This document shows, in pieces, positions 1 to 8,808 of a stretch of 64,000 nt of DNA. The position numbers were made by a program, and so were the translations under genes. The DNA lies in contig DDUU01000051.1 in the NCBI GenBank assembly GCA_002344965.1, positions 186,001 to 250,000 of the forward strand, in the 5' to 3' direction. The notes under the pieces were generated by a model. The model was not told where the DNA came from and made no database searches. It saw nothing but the letters and a program-made list of their open reading frames with translations. Source of the DNA: Candidatus Tepidiaquacellales bacterium UBA2330. Its GTDB lineage: Bacteria; Bacteroidota; Ignavibacteria; Tepidaquicellales; Tepidaquicellaceae. How positions within the stretch are numbered: the stretch's first letter is position 1; every line of letters begins with the position of its first letter.

Positions 1-2414
1 TTCCCAACAAAATTAAACGAATTATTATCCGCAAATACCGCATCCGCAAGATCACTTACTTCATCGCCGTTTATGTCCGTAGAAAGATAACCCGATGCAA
101 AATTAAAAGCATCATTATCGATAAGGCTTCCGTCACTTAGATCAATTGTTCCGTCCTGATTTACATCGCCGCTGTAAACGGCAAATCTTACCGGACTTGT
201 GTCAACCTGCTGCATATTATTTCCAAATGCTCTGGTTATAAGATCTGTGAAGTTATATGATGACTGTTTTGTAAATTGCGTGAACTTTATTACAGTCGAA
301 CTCCAGGTCTCTACGGAATTTCTGTGTTTTACCACAAGAAAATAATTTGTCAAAGGTTGAACTTTTGTAAACGGAACAAAAGCTGATCCTGATGTATTTA
401 CTTTTGCCTTTGATGAATCTATTATCGAATAGGGTGATAGACTGCTTCGGATAAAATATCTTATAGTATCTGCTATCATCGAGTTTGATGATGAATTGTA
501 AAACCCTTCTACCAGTGAAGTGCATTCAAGATTATATGGAAGAGTATTCTTCTCATTTATCTGAAGCCCCCAGCTGATCAGGATTCCCGTATCTGCACTG
601 ACTTCATCAGTAATGCTGAGAATCCATTTACCTTTGGAATTGCTTCCTGAAAAAATTGCGTCAATGTCAAATAATGGTTTTATTCCCGGACCGAAGCTGA
701 TATATCTGTTACTGAATTGCGAGCTGTCATTATCTGAATCGAATATGGTAACCAGATTTTTATTGCTGTCCATAAGTGATGTATTTGCGAATAACTCCGT
801 CGATGCTCCGAGCGGACTTGTTATGGTTAACCTTAAGTTTTCTTCTCTGGTGTGATTTATTGCGACATAAATATTCAGATCGCTGATCGTTTCAGATGCT
901 AAAATTTCAATCGTGTCTTTTATTGTTCCTGATGATCCGGATGCCGGTATTCTTTTCTGAGGCATGCTCAGATAATATCCACTCTGAAATTTTCCGGATG
1001 AATTATTAATTATCGGTGAATGCGGAATGCCTGAAACAAATGGAGCCGAATTATAATTAAAACTTGCAGTTCCTCTGAAATTCAATCTTGAACCATCATT
1101 AGTATTTGATAGAGTAGAACCGTCAAGATTATATGAAACATTTGTTACTGCGTCATTATCATTTGATTCATTTATGGATGAAAACATCTGCTTGTTTATA
1201 TCATCCATTGTTTTAATATCGCTTGTAATCCTTAACTCATCAATGTATCCGGTAAACCCTGCTGCAAAAGGATATACACCAACAAACAATGAATCCGATC
1301 CGTTATTAATATTTGCAGGAGCAATGTTTCCTATTGTTCCCCGTTTTCCGTTTACATAAAATTCAAATTGACCCGTAGCCGCAAAATATGTAAACGCAAC
1401 GTGCGACCATTGTTCTGTTTTTACTGAATCAGCTGAATTGATTTGTGTATTGTTAATATATGAAGTTAATTTTCCTGAGATCACTCTTAACCCGTAATCT
1501 GCATTACTGCTTGTTACAGGACCTTTATATAGTATTCCGTAATTTTGTGACTTGGGATATACCCAGCATTCTATCGTTAACTTTGTAACAGGACTGAGAG
1601 CAGGATTATCAGGCGCAGAGAGATAACCCGATGGACTCAAATTTACGCAGTCTGACATTTGATGAATTCCTGATGGTCTGTCTTTAAGATCAATCGCTGT
1701 TACATTTCTGATAAAACCGTGATTAAGTCTGTCGGAATGATCCATTGCAGAAAAAAAAGAACCTGATCCGGTATTGTTTTGAAATGGAATTGACAGTACC
1801 AGTCTGTTATATGTACCTGAACCGCTTACTCCTATTGTCGATTTTCTGAAAATAAATATCTCTAAGGGAGAAAGATTTGTATTCCAGATTCTAACTTCGT
1901 CTATCATTCCGGAAAATTCCGTAGATCCACCGGAAGATCCGATATAAAGTGAATCCGTATTTACTGTAGGTAGTGATCCTGCAATGGTTACAGAAGTGTC
2001 AAGTACCCCGTTAATGAATATCTGAAAAGCTCCTGCGTTGCTTAGTGTAACTGCTATGTGTGTCCATTTGTTCAATGGTATCGGATTCGATGCGCGGCTG
2101 AATAATCTCTGAGTTGAATTAGTTACAACCACAATTCTTCCCGATAACAATCTGACGGCGTATCTGATGCTGAGTCCTGTTCCTTTTGAAATTATTCCCT
2201 TTGCTATTATCGCCTGCGCAGAAGGGTTTATCAATGCTTCCAAAGTAAATCCGGAAGTTAAATCCAATGATGAAGAATTCGGTACCGAGATATGACTTCC
2301 GGCAGTTCCCGGAAAATTTCCCGCCTGATTCCAGTACATTTGTGCAAAAGAGGATGATGTAAAAATAAATGAAAGTACAATAATAATTTGCAGGGATTTG
2401 ATGGGCTTTTTCAT
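1..2414 (-). CDS. Secreted LamG-LamG-P-domain protein with dockerin-like C-terminus (3' end cut by window edge)
   Basis: The frame is open from the ATG at 2414 to the left edge (804 codons), so only the last few codons are missing. The N-terminus is a signal peptide ending SSSFAQ. Two concanavalin A-like LamG domains follow; each contains the family signature, IDEVRIWN at about 1896-1919 and YIDELRIT at about 1227-1250. Next is a proprotein-convertase P (Homo B) domain at roughly 540-880 (NHTREENL, then GKWILSITDE and GILISWG). The end is the HRNSVETWS/YSGDVNQDG dockerin-like module shared with the proteins at 7119-8648 and 36990-38450. The family role is extracellular carbohydrate or protein binding; no catalytic domain is seen. 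It is probably surface-exposed. The domain calls are firm, the function is inference. Confidence 0.85.
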   Translation of the reverse strand, partial: MKKPIKSLQIIIVLSFIFTSSSFAQMYWNQAGNFPGTAGSHISVPNSSSLDLTSGFTLEALINPSAQAIIAKGIISKGTGLSIRYAVRLLSGRIVVVTNSTQRLFSRASNPIPLNKWTHIAVTLSNAGAFQIFINGVLDTSVTIAGSLPTVNTDSLYIGSSGGSTEFSGMIDEVRIWNTNLSPLEIFIFRKSTIGVSGSGTYNRLVLSIPFQNNTGSGSFFSAMDHSDRLNHGFIRNVTAIDLKDRPSGIHQMSDCVNLSPSGYLSAPDNPALSPVTKLTIECWVYPKSQNYGILYKGPVTSSNADYGLRVISGKLTSYINNTQINSADSVKTEQWSHVAFTYFAATGQFEFYVNGKRGTIGNIAPANINNGSDSLFVGVYPFAAGFTGYIDELRITSDIKTMDDINKQMFSSINESNDNDAVTNVSYNLDGSTLSNTNDGSRLNFRGTASFNYNSAPFVSGIPHSPIINNSSGKFQSGYYLSMPQKRIPASGSSGTIKDTIEILASETISDLNIYVAINHTREENLRLTITSPLGASTELFANTSLMDSNKNLVTIFDSDNDSSQFSNRYISFGPGIKPLFDIDAIFSGSNSKGKWILSITDEVSADTGILISWGLQINEKNTLPYNLECTSLVEGFYNSSSNSMIADTIRYFIRSSLSPYSIIDSSKAKVNTSGSAFVPFTKVQPLTNYFLVVKHRNSVETWSSTVIKFTQFTKQSSYNFTDLITRAFGNNMQQVDTSPVRFAVYSGDVNQDGTIDLSDGSLIDNDAFNFASGYLSTDINGDEVSDLADAVFADNNSFNFVG

Positions 2415-2478
2415 TTTAACTCCTTATTGATTGGTTTAATGATTTAAATAAACTAAATTTTAAAACAGGGTTTCCGGC

Positions 2479-2500
2479 ATGCTCCTTTCATAAGGAGCAT
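2479..2500. repeat. Intergenic hairpin
   Basis: A perfect 9-bp stem (ATGCTCCTT / AAGGAGCAT) with a TCAT loop lies in the 333-bp gap between the divergent genes starting at 2414 and 2748. No T-run follows, so it is not an obvious terminator. It could be a 5'-UTR structure of the minus-strand gene or a dispersed palindrome. Nothing else is seen in this gap. Confidence 0.4.
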
Positions 2501-2747
2501 CGCCATCCGCCCTCCATCATCCCTGATAGGATACTTTTGAAATATAACGTTAAACTATGATGTAGGATGACGGTAGTAGTTTAAAATTCTTTACAAAAAT
2601 ATTTGCGGAGATATAAAATTGAAAATCTAATTTGCTTTATTCTTAGTCAGAAATTAGGGTAATTTTTTTTAATTGAATTAGAAAAGTTAAATTATAAAAG
2701 AAATTCCGTATTTTTGTTTAAGTTTATTTTTATTTACATTAGTCAGA

Positions 2748-4301
2748 ATGAAACCTTCAGATGATATATTTTTGCTTATAAAATCATTGTCAGTAAAGGA
2801 AAAATTATTCTTCAGAAAGAAGTATATGCTGTTAATTGAAGACTCTGATAATAATTATCTGAAATTGTTTGATGAAATTTCTAAACAAACGGCAACCGGA
2901 AATGCATATGACGAGAGTAAAATTAAAGAAGGTACTTATACAGGAAAGTTTATAAAAAACCTTCCCTTTCATAAAAATTATCTATACAACTCGATATTGA
3001 ACTCCCTCTCCTTTTTTCATAAAGATACAAATGATATTTATTCAATAAGAAATATTCTCACGCAGGCGGAAATACTCTTCGGTAAAAATTTACTCGACCA
3101 AAGTTTAAAACTTTTACATAAGGCAAATAAAATCGCAGCTGAGAAAGAATTTTTCAGCAGCCGGTTTGAATTGTCAAATTCCGAAAGGCTTATTAAAAAA
3201 TATTTATGTTCGGTAGAAGACTATACCGTTTTGGCAAAAGAACTTTTTGATAAACAGTATAACGCTATTGAGCTAAATAAAAACCTGGTTGACTTTTATA
3301 TTATAAATGAAGATGTCGGAATATTCCTCAGAAGTTTCGGTTCAGGAAGGTTAAGGGATGAAAATGTTCAGCTTAAATTTAAAAAAATATTTGAAAATCC
3401 GCTTCTGGAGAATATAGAAAATGCAAAGTCATTCATAACAAAATATATTTTTTACAATTTATGGCTGCAGTATTATCTCACAATGGAAATGTTTGAAGAT
3501 GCTTACAAATGCGCAGGATTGGCTGTTGAACTGTGTGAAAATAATCTGGTCAAGCTGAAAGATAAGCTGGATAATTATATTTTTTCCCTTAATAATCTGA
3601 TCAATTGTGAAATCAGAGTCCGTAAATTTAAGGATGCGGAAAATACGGTTATTAAAATGGAGAATGTTTTGACAAAACATTCAGGATTTATTACTGAAGC
3701 AAATAAAGTTTTTATTTTTTATTCAGCTTCAGTAATGAGACTTTCAATGTATATGGAATCTTTTGACGAATTAAAGTTAAAAAATACAGAAACTGAAATA
3801 CGAAAAAACATCTCAGTGTATGAGGATAAGATTACGGTTTATCAGAGAATAATACTTTACTTCTTTCTCAGCGTTTCGAATTTTATCAGAGGTGAATATG
3901 AAAACTGCATCTACTGGAACGGTAAAATTTTTAATATCGGCAGAACGGATCATTCAGAAGATTATCAGTGCTATGCAAAGATTATTCACCTCATATCTTA
4001 TTATGAGCTGGGATATATAGATTCTTTGGAATATGCTCTGAAATCTGCTTACCACTTTATCAGCATGAAGAAAAAAGTTTACAGGTATGAAAACATTATA
4101 CAAAAATATCTCAGAAAATCTTTCCGCATAAAAACCGATAATGAAATGACGGAGATGTTCAGAGAAATGAAAGATGAACTGAACGCGCTTCTAAAAGACC
4201 CACTGGAAAAAAATGCGTTTGACGCTTTCAATATTATCTACTGGCTGGACAGTAAAATAAAAAAAATCCCCGTCATTGAAATTCTAAAATCAGCAAAGTA
4301 A
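2748..4301 (+). CDS. Uncharacterised all-helical protein, paralogue of 27957-29432
   Basis: I do not recognise a named family. The 517-residue protein is Lys/Glu/Asn-rich, almost entirely alpha-helical by composition, with TPR-like helix pairs in the middle and C-terminus (for example around YKCAGLAVELCENNL and SVSNFIRGEYENCIYW). There is no signal peptide or membrane segment, so it is probably cytoplasmic. The N-terminus (LIKSLSVKEKLFF, then NNYLKLFDEI) matches that of the minus-strand protein at 27957-29432 (LIKSLSPSEKRYF, NTKYLKLFDLI), which shows that the two are paralogues. It stands alone on its strand, divergent from the LamG protein and convergent with the cytochrome gene. A scaffold or protein-interaction role is possible but unproven. 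Confidence 0.75.
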   Translation: MKPSDDIFLLIKSLSVKEKLFFRKKYMLLIEDSDNNYLKLFDEISKQTATGNAYDESKIKEGTYTGKFIKNLPFHKNYLYNSILNSLSFFHKDTNDIYSIRNILTQAEILFGKNLLDQSLKLLHKANKIAAEKEFFSSRFELSNSERLIKKYLCSVEDYTVLAKELFDKQYNAIELNKNLVDFYIINEDVGIFLRSFGSGRLRDENVQLKFKKIFENPLLENIENAKSFITKYIFYNLWLQYYLTMEMFEDAYKCAGLAVELCENNLVKLKDKLDNYIFSLNNLINCEIRVRKFKDAENTVIKMENVLTKHSGFITEANKVFIFYSASVMRLSMYMESFDELKLKNTETEIRKNISVYEDKITVYQRIILYFFLSVSNFIRGEYENCIYWNGKIFNIGRTDHSEDYQCYAKIIHLISYYELGYIDSLEYALKSAYHFISMKKKVYRYENIIQKYLRKSFRIKTDNEMTEMFREMKDELNALLKDPLEKNAFDAFNIIYWLDSKIKKIPVIEILKSAK

Positions 4302-4373
4302 ATTTTAATGCTTCATATTAGTCTAATAATATATTAATAAAAAAGGTCTTCTTAACTCACTCGAAATTAGTAT

Positions 4374-4520
4374 CTCGTAACTTGAAACTCGTAACTTGAA
4401 ACTCGTAACTTGAAACTCGTAACTTGAAACTCGTAACCTGAAACTCGTAACTTGAAACTCGTAACTTGAAACTCGTAACTTGAAACTCGTAACTTGAAAC
4501 TCGTAACTTGAAACTCGTAA
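4374..4520. repeat. 14-bp minisatellite abutting the cytochrome stop codon
   Basis: About 10.5 head-to-tail copies of the 14-mer CGTAACTTGAAACT fill the space between two convergent genes and end exactly at base 4520, directly before the stop codon of the minus-strand cytochrome gene (4521). One copy carries a T-to-C change (AACCTG); the others are identical. This near-perfect identity suggests recent expansion by slippage. Confidence 0.9.
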
Positions 4521-5114
4521 TTATTTAAGTACTGGCGGTACCGGCTGCGGCACCAGATTCTTTACCGGCTTCAAAGATTTCAGATAAGCGAACATAGCTT
4601 TTATTTCATCATCGCTTATATCCTTAAAAAATTCCCACGGCATCGGCGGTAAAAGAGTTCTGCCTGAAGGCATACCTTTGTATTTTCCATCCTTAAGCGC
4701 AACAATGAAACTGCTTTCCTGCCAATTGCCGATTCCGGTCGGATCAGGTGTGAGATTAGCAGAATAGGATATTCCCCACGGACCGATCCATGATGTAAGT
4801 TCACGCGTAACTATAAGCCCTTTCTTTTCAATTTCGGCTCTGTCCACTTCAGGAGGAGGCAGCTCTGCCGGATGTCCTGACATTGTTAGTTCCATATCCA
4901 TAACAGGACCTTTAGGCGTCATTTTTTTCGGAGTATGACAGTCATTGCACCCGCCGAGTGTTACAAGATGTTCGCCCCATTTTACCTGACTCTCAAATCC
5001 GCCGAACTGCATTTGCTTAATTTCAGCTGTGTCTTTTTCTTTTTCAGAACAGCCGTTGTATAATAAAGCGGTAACTAAAAAAATGGTGCAGATAAAAATT
5101 AATTTTGTCTTCAT
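4521..5114 (-). CDS. Monohaem c-type cytochrome lipoprotein
   Basis: This 197-residue protein has an SpII signal (LLYNGC, lipidated Cys22) and one haem-binding CNDCH motif at residues 56-60. It ends in a cytochrome c helix (DISDDEIKAMFAYLKSL) preceded by LPPMPWEF, whose Met is the likely distal haem ligand. It should be anchored to a periplasm-facing membrane and act as an electron carrier or as the cytochrome subunit of a dehydrogenase. No partner oxidoreductase lies next to it. The gene stands alone and its stop codon abuts a 14-bp minisatellite. Family assignment is firm; the electron partner is unknown. Confidence 0.85.
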   Translation of the reverse strand: MKTKLIFICTIFLVTALLYNGCSEKEKDTAEIKQMQFGGFESQVKWGEHLVTLGGCNDCHTPKKMTPKGPVMDMELTMSGHPAELPPPEVDRAEIEKKGLIVTRELTSWIGPWGISYSANLTPDPTGIGNWQESSFIVALKDGKYKGMPSGRTLLPPMPWEFFKDISDDEIKAMFAYLKSLKPVKNLVPQPVPPVLK

Positions 5115-5354
5115 GCTTGGTAAATTGATTAAAAAATATTTTTGTAAAATACTAAATGAGTTTTAAAAATCAAAGAAGAGGATTTATTTTTTCGGTTTAA
5201 ACTATTGGCGTAATATTCATGAACATTTTACAATCAGAACACAACCTATGTAAACTTTTCAAAAAAATACTTAGAAAAAAAAATTTATTTTTATTAAGTT
5301 AAATCTAATTTCAATTTAATAACTAACTTTAAAACAATTAACCAAGGAGAAAAA

Positions 5355-5855
5355 ATGAAAAACCTTAAATTACTTGCTGCTTTTATCGCAGTATTTTTTA
5401 TAACAGCAGAATCTTATTCACAAATGCCGCCCGAACCAATAAAATCACCGATGATTGACGCAATGCTCGGAACCTGGGTTTCCGAACCTTATGAAATGAT
5501 GGGATCCAAAATGACAGACCGCGCCGTGCATTCTCTCGTGCTTAACGGTCAGTATATGGAAATTGACGTTTCAAGCAAAGCTGATAACGGCTTTACATAC
5601 GAAGGAAGGATTTTTATTTATCCTGAAAAAGACGGTTCTATGAAAGGTACTATGTTTGATGTATTCGGCGGCTCGGGCACTAATTACACCGGAACAGTGG
5701 ACGGAAACAAAGTTACAATGACAGGAACAAACGAAATGATGAGTGAAACGCGTGAGATAATTATGGACGATGATAAAATGACTCACAATGTTACCTTTGA
5801 CATAAAAGGAATGCCGCAGCAGAAAGTTACTATTGTTTATAACAAAGAAAAATAA
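5355..5855 (+). CDS. Secreted DUF1579-family protein
   Basis: The protein has 166 residues and a good ribosome binding site (AAGGAG, 6 bases before the ATG). It carries a signal peptide ending ESYSQ. The mature part has the DUF1579 pattern: MIDAMLGTWVSE near the start, then beta-strand repeats (EGRIFIYPEKDG, GTMFDVFGGSG, YTGTVDGNKVTMTG, MTHNVTFDIKG). The family forms a lipocalin-like beta-barrel of unknown function and is common in secreted proteins of Bacteroidota and Planctomycetes. It is monocistronic, with its own terminator at 5903. Confidence 0.8.
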   Translation: MKNLKLLAAFIAVFFITAESYSQMPPEPIKSPMIDAMLGTWVSEPYEMMGSKMTDRAVHSLVLNGQYMEIDVSSKADNGFTYEGRIFIYPEKDGSMKGTMFDVFGGSGTNYTGTVDGNKVTMTGTNEMMSETREIIMDDDKMTHNVTFDIKGMPQQKVTIVYNKEK

Positions 5856-5902
5856 ATTCATTCAATTATAAATTTAAAAATATTTTCCTGTTCTTAAAAA
5901 TT

Positions 5903-5935
5903 TGCCGCAGATTTTACCTGCGGCATTATTTTTTC
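5903..5935 (+). terminator. Rho-independent terminator of the DUF1579 gene
   Basis: An 8-bp stem TGCCGCAG / CTGCGGCA with a 7-base loop is followed by TTATTTTTT. It lies 48 bases after the stop codon at 5855. Confidence 0.85.
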
Positions 5936-6467
5936 AATTTCAATTTTTAAATTACGATTTTCATACACTAAAATATGAATTCATTTAATATATAATATAT
6001 TCAATAGATTCTTATTCCTCATTCAAAATTCTTAATTCTTTCTATCAATTGTTTGTTGTCTTTAAAACTGCGCCGTCCTGAGCAACATGAAATCCGGGAT
6101 TCTTTGAAATCAATACCTTTTGAATGACGATAAAAATTATTGGAAACATGGATTAGGCATTTTTGAAGTCGAATGACAAACTTCACTTTAATTTTACAAT
6201 TCTCAAATTGAGCTTAATCCATTTTCTTTTTAACCGGTATGTTAAAAAAACCTTGTGATTTGTTTCTGTAAATTAATAATCTAAAATCTTATTATTTCAT
6301 CCTTCAAAAAGAAAACTTCGGAAAATCAGGTTTCAGTGCCCGGTAACCGGGAATATTTGGATTTTTTCAAGGAATTAATTTTATTAATTTTTTACTGTCA
6401 ATGCAATCGGGTAAGTTTAAAAATAATTTTAACCCGGAAAAAGCTATAAAAAGGAAGGAAGGTTGTT
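5936..6467. other. Non-coding stretch
   Basis: I see no convincing coding frame here. The only structure is a short palindrome CCCGGT-A-ACCGGG at 6339-6351, upstream of the small membrane protein gene. Short frames in this stretch lack ribosome binding sites. Confidence 0.5.
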
Positions 6468-6608
6468 ATGTCAATAAAATCACATTTACAGGATTTCTCT
6501 GATTTAGTTAAAGATTATAATATTTTGATTTTCCTGTTTCTAATTGTGTTTGGATGGCTGTTAGCCTGGTTTTCAATAATATTATTCGCAGTATTTTTTG
6601 CTAAGTGA
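6468..6608 (+). CDS. Small single-span membrane protein (46 aa)
   Basis: A 46-codon frame starts at ATG 6468 behind a strong Shine-Dalgarno run (AAGGAAGGAAGG, 6-7 bases upstream) and ends in TGA at 6608. The first 18 residues are polar (MSIKSHLQDFSDLVKDYN). The rest is one long hydrophobic helix rich in Phe, Leu, Ile and Trp, closing with AK. I do not recognise a family. The ribosome binding site and clean topology argue for a real gene; it could be a membrane micropeptide or a toxin-like peptide. It stands alone between non-coding stretches; 6609-6904 holds nothing visible. Confidence 0.5.
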   Translation: MSIKSHLQDFSDLVKDYNILIFLFLIVFGWLLAWFSIILFAVFFAK

Positions 6609-6904
6609 AAATCAGACTAAGTTTTATTAGAAGTAAAACTTAAGATCTGCGTTAATCTTGTCAGATAATTAATATCAATCCCGGATGAGTGTCTGTAAGC
6701 CGGATATTTATTTTTTTAATTTATTTTGTAAATTTTCCCTGCCAAAAAGACCTATGTTCCTCTGTCTTTATTAGTGCACATTAAATACAAGCAACAAAAC
6801 AAACAGTCCGGTTTAATATTCAAAACTCAGATATTTCGCCAAAGATAATTTCAGTTCTATATTTGTTTTTGTTTTCGTAATTCCTTTTTTTATCTTTTAT
6901 AAGG

Positions 6905-7078
6905 TTACGATCTAACCACTTCGTCAAATGCCAAAGAATCATTATATTCAATTAATACTTCGTCAAGATCAACTGTATTGTCATCGCTTATGTCGTCCTG
7001 ACTGACATCGCCGCTGTATTTCCGTATCTAACGGGAGAACCGTATATCTTAATAATATTATTCCCCGTTTGTTGCCCT
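6905..7078 (-). pseudogene. Decayed copy of the dockerin-like C-terminal module
   Basis: Directly downstream of the SGNH gene, the minus strand encodes TGNNIIKIYGSPVRYGN. After a frame shift it continues YSGDVSQDD..TVDLDEVLIEYNDSLAFDEVV and stops at 6905-6907. This matches the FGNNM..SPVRFAVYSGDVNQDG..IDLSD..IDNDAFNF segment of the protein at 1-2414 and its relatives. It has no start codon, is frameshifted near 7031-7036 and lacks the second EF-hand-like loop. It looks like a relic of a neighbouring duplicated gene. Confidence 0.7.
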
Positions 7079-7118
7079 TTATTCGTCAATTTTAAATTGT
7101 ATTTGTTTCTACTATTCT

Positions 7119-8648
7119 TTATGGAGTTACCTTCCCTACAAAATTCAGAGCATTATTATCAGCTATGACCGCATCACTAAGATCCGTAACGCTGTCACCG
7201 TTCACATCAGTAGGCAGATAACCTGTCATAAAAGCAATCGCATCGTTATCAATTAAAAAATTATCAGTTAAATCAACTAAACCGTCCTGATTTGCGTCCC
7301 CGCTGTATAAACAGTATTCACCTGCTTTAAGTACCATATTATTTCCATACGCCTGACTGTCCGAGACTGTGAAATCATAATCATATATCGAACCTGCTGT
7401 CATGCTTTCTCCGCCTGCATTGCTCCAGGTCTCAACACTGTTTCGGTGTCTGACCTGAAGATAATATGTTCCGCTAGTAATATTATAAAATTTATAAATG
7501 CCTTTCATGCTTACCGAATCAATTACAGCAGCTGAAGAATCAATAGCATTATAAGGTGAAGTATTATTTCTTAGATATACTTTTACAGTATCTCGCATGT
7601 TCAGTTCTCCTGTTCCTGAATTTAAAAATCCTTCCGTCGCAGCAGTTACATTAATAGTTACAGACCTTAGATACCAGGGTCTGGAAGCTTCATCTCTTTT
7701 AAAATAATCATCTATGCGAAGAGCGACTTTCTGTCTGCCCGCAGGAGATGGATGCGTTCCGTCAGCTGCAAAATCCCCCGGACAGACCCAGGTCAGTCCG
7801 TCAATTCTGGGAATAATTCCGTCAGCCCAGGTATATGGTCCCCATGATAGCCACGGAGAATTTTTAATTGTCCCGCTGTAAATTAAACTTGTATCTCCGT
7901 TTATCTGATCTTCTATCAGCCACTTCACTGACCATCCTGAATAATATGCAAAAGGTTCGGGATTCAATGAACCGGTTGCGTATCCGGCATATATCCTGCT
8001 TGCAAGATAACATTGTTTCAGATTTACATATTTTGTTTTCATTATTCCCATACACACTTTGAATTTTTCTTTCAGACTGTCGGGATAATTCGGAAATGCC
8101 GTATCTGATGGATTTGCCTGCGCTTCTTTGAACCATACTGCCTGAACCTGTTTCACCGAAAGTCCTGCCTGCGCAAGCCGCTGAGAGATTACTGTCCAGA
8201 ATGCTGCGCCGGGATTGTTAATAATATCAATTGTCTGTCCGCCCTGCGCTCCGTTTATAATTACAAGTTTGGGATTAAGATACGGCGCGCCGTTAACATT
8301 CTGAATGAATTGCTGAAACTCCTGCGCGCAGTTTGACATTCCCACAGAAAGCAAAACTACTTTGCCGTTTACAGGATCATAACTGCCGCCTGTATCGAGC
8401 GGTACAATATTCATACCGATATCAACTCCGTCATTATTGTGAACGGCAGGTCTGACATTATTTCCGCCGGGATAAAGTCCGCCCTGATAACCTCTGAAAA
8501 ATCCGGTTCCGAGATCATTGATCGGAGTCAGCCCTACTGATGTGTTTGAGCAGACCTGGGAAATACTTTCTTTTGAAAAAATTAAGACAGAGATTAAAAT
8601 TATAAAATAAATAATATGAGCCCGGAAAGCAGGGAATACATCTTTCAT
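7119..8648 (-). CDS. Secreted SGNH-type hydrolase with dockerin-like C-terminal module
   Basis: The protein is 509 residues with a signal peptide (hydrophobic to ISQ at about residue 31). The catalytic region runs to about residue 330. It has an SGNH block I-like VGMSN at 102-106 (nucleophile probably Ser105, in GMSN rather than GDS), an oxyanion-type NGAQGG block and the closing ADGTHPS block with the Asp296/His299 pair. The fold is usual for esterases, including carbohydrate esterases; the substrate cannot be read from the sequence. Residues from about 340 form the shared module: EGFLN, HRNSVETWS, YGNNM, then two Ca-binding-like loops SGDANQDG and TDVNGD, ending NFVGKVTP. It follows the T9SS beta-propeller gene on the same strand with a 160-bp gap. 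Confidence 0.8.
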   Translation of the reverse strand: MKDVFPAFRAHIIYFIILISVLIFSKESISQVCSNTSVGLTPINDLGTGFFRGYQGGLYPGGNNVRPAVHNNDGVDIGMNIVPLDTGGSYDPVNGKVVLLSVGMSNCAQEFQQFIQNVNGAPYLNPKLVIINGAQGGQTIDIINNPGAAFWTVISQRLAQAGLSVKQVQAVWFKEAQANPSDTAFPNYPDSLKEKFKVCMGIMKTKYVNLKQCYLASRIYAGYATGSLNPEPFAYYSGWSVKWLIEDQINGDTSLIYSGTIKNSPWLSWGPYTWADGIIPRIDGLTWVCPGDFAADGTHPSPAGRQKVALRIDDYFKRDEASRPWYLRSVTINVTAATEGFLNSGTGELNMRDTVKVYLRNNTSPYNAIDSSAAVIDSVSMKGIYKFYNITSGTYYLQVRHRNSVETWSNAGGESMTAGSIYDYDFTVSDSQAYGNNMVLKAGEYCLYSGDANQDGLVDLTDNFLIDNDAIAFMTGYLPTDVNGDSVTDLSDAVIADNNALNFVGKVTP

Positions 8649-8808
8649 AAAAAAGGATTAAATTAATAAAAGTAATTTCATTAACTTAATTTATCTGAAA
8701 TGAAAAATCAAATAAAATTTACACAGTGAAGCAATGAAAAGTGTTGCCAAAAGAGCCGGGAGTTTTAACCGGAGAAAAAAATAAATTTTAATCATTTCCA
8801 AAATGCTG

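Noticed and set aside
6339..6351. CCCGGT-A-ACCGGG palindrome as an operator or terminator
   Set aside because: Too short, no T-run, and no second copy seen; left as an unassigned palindrome.
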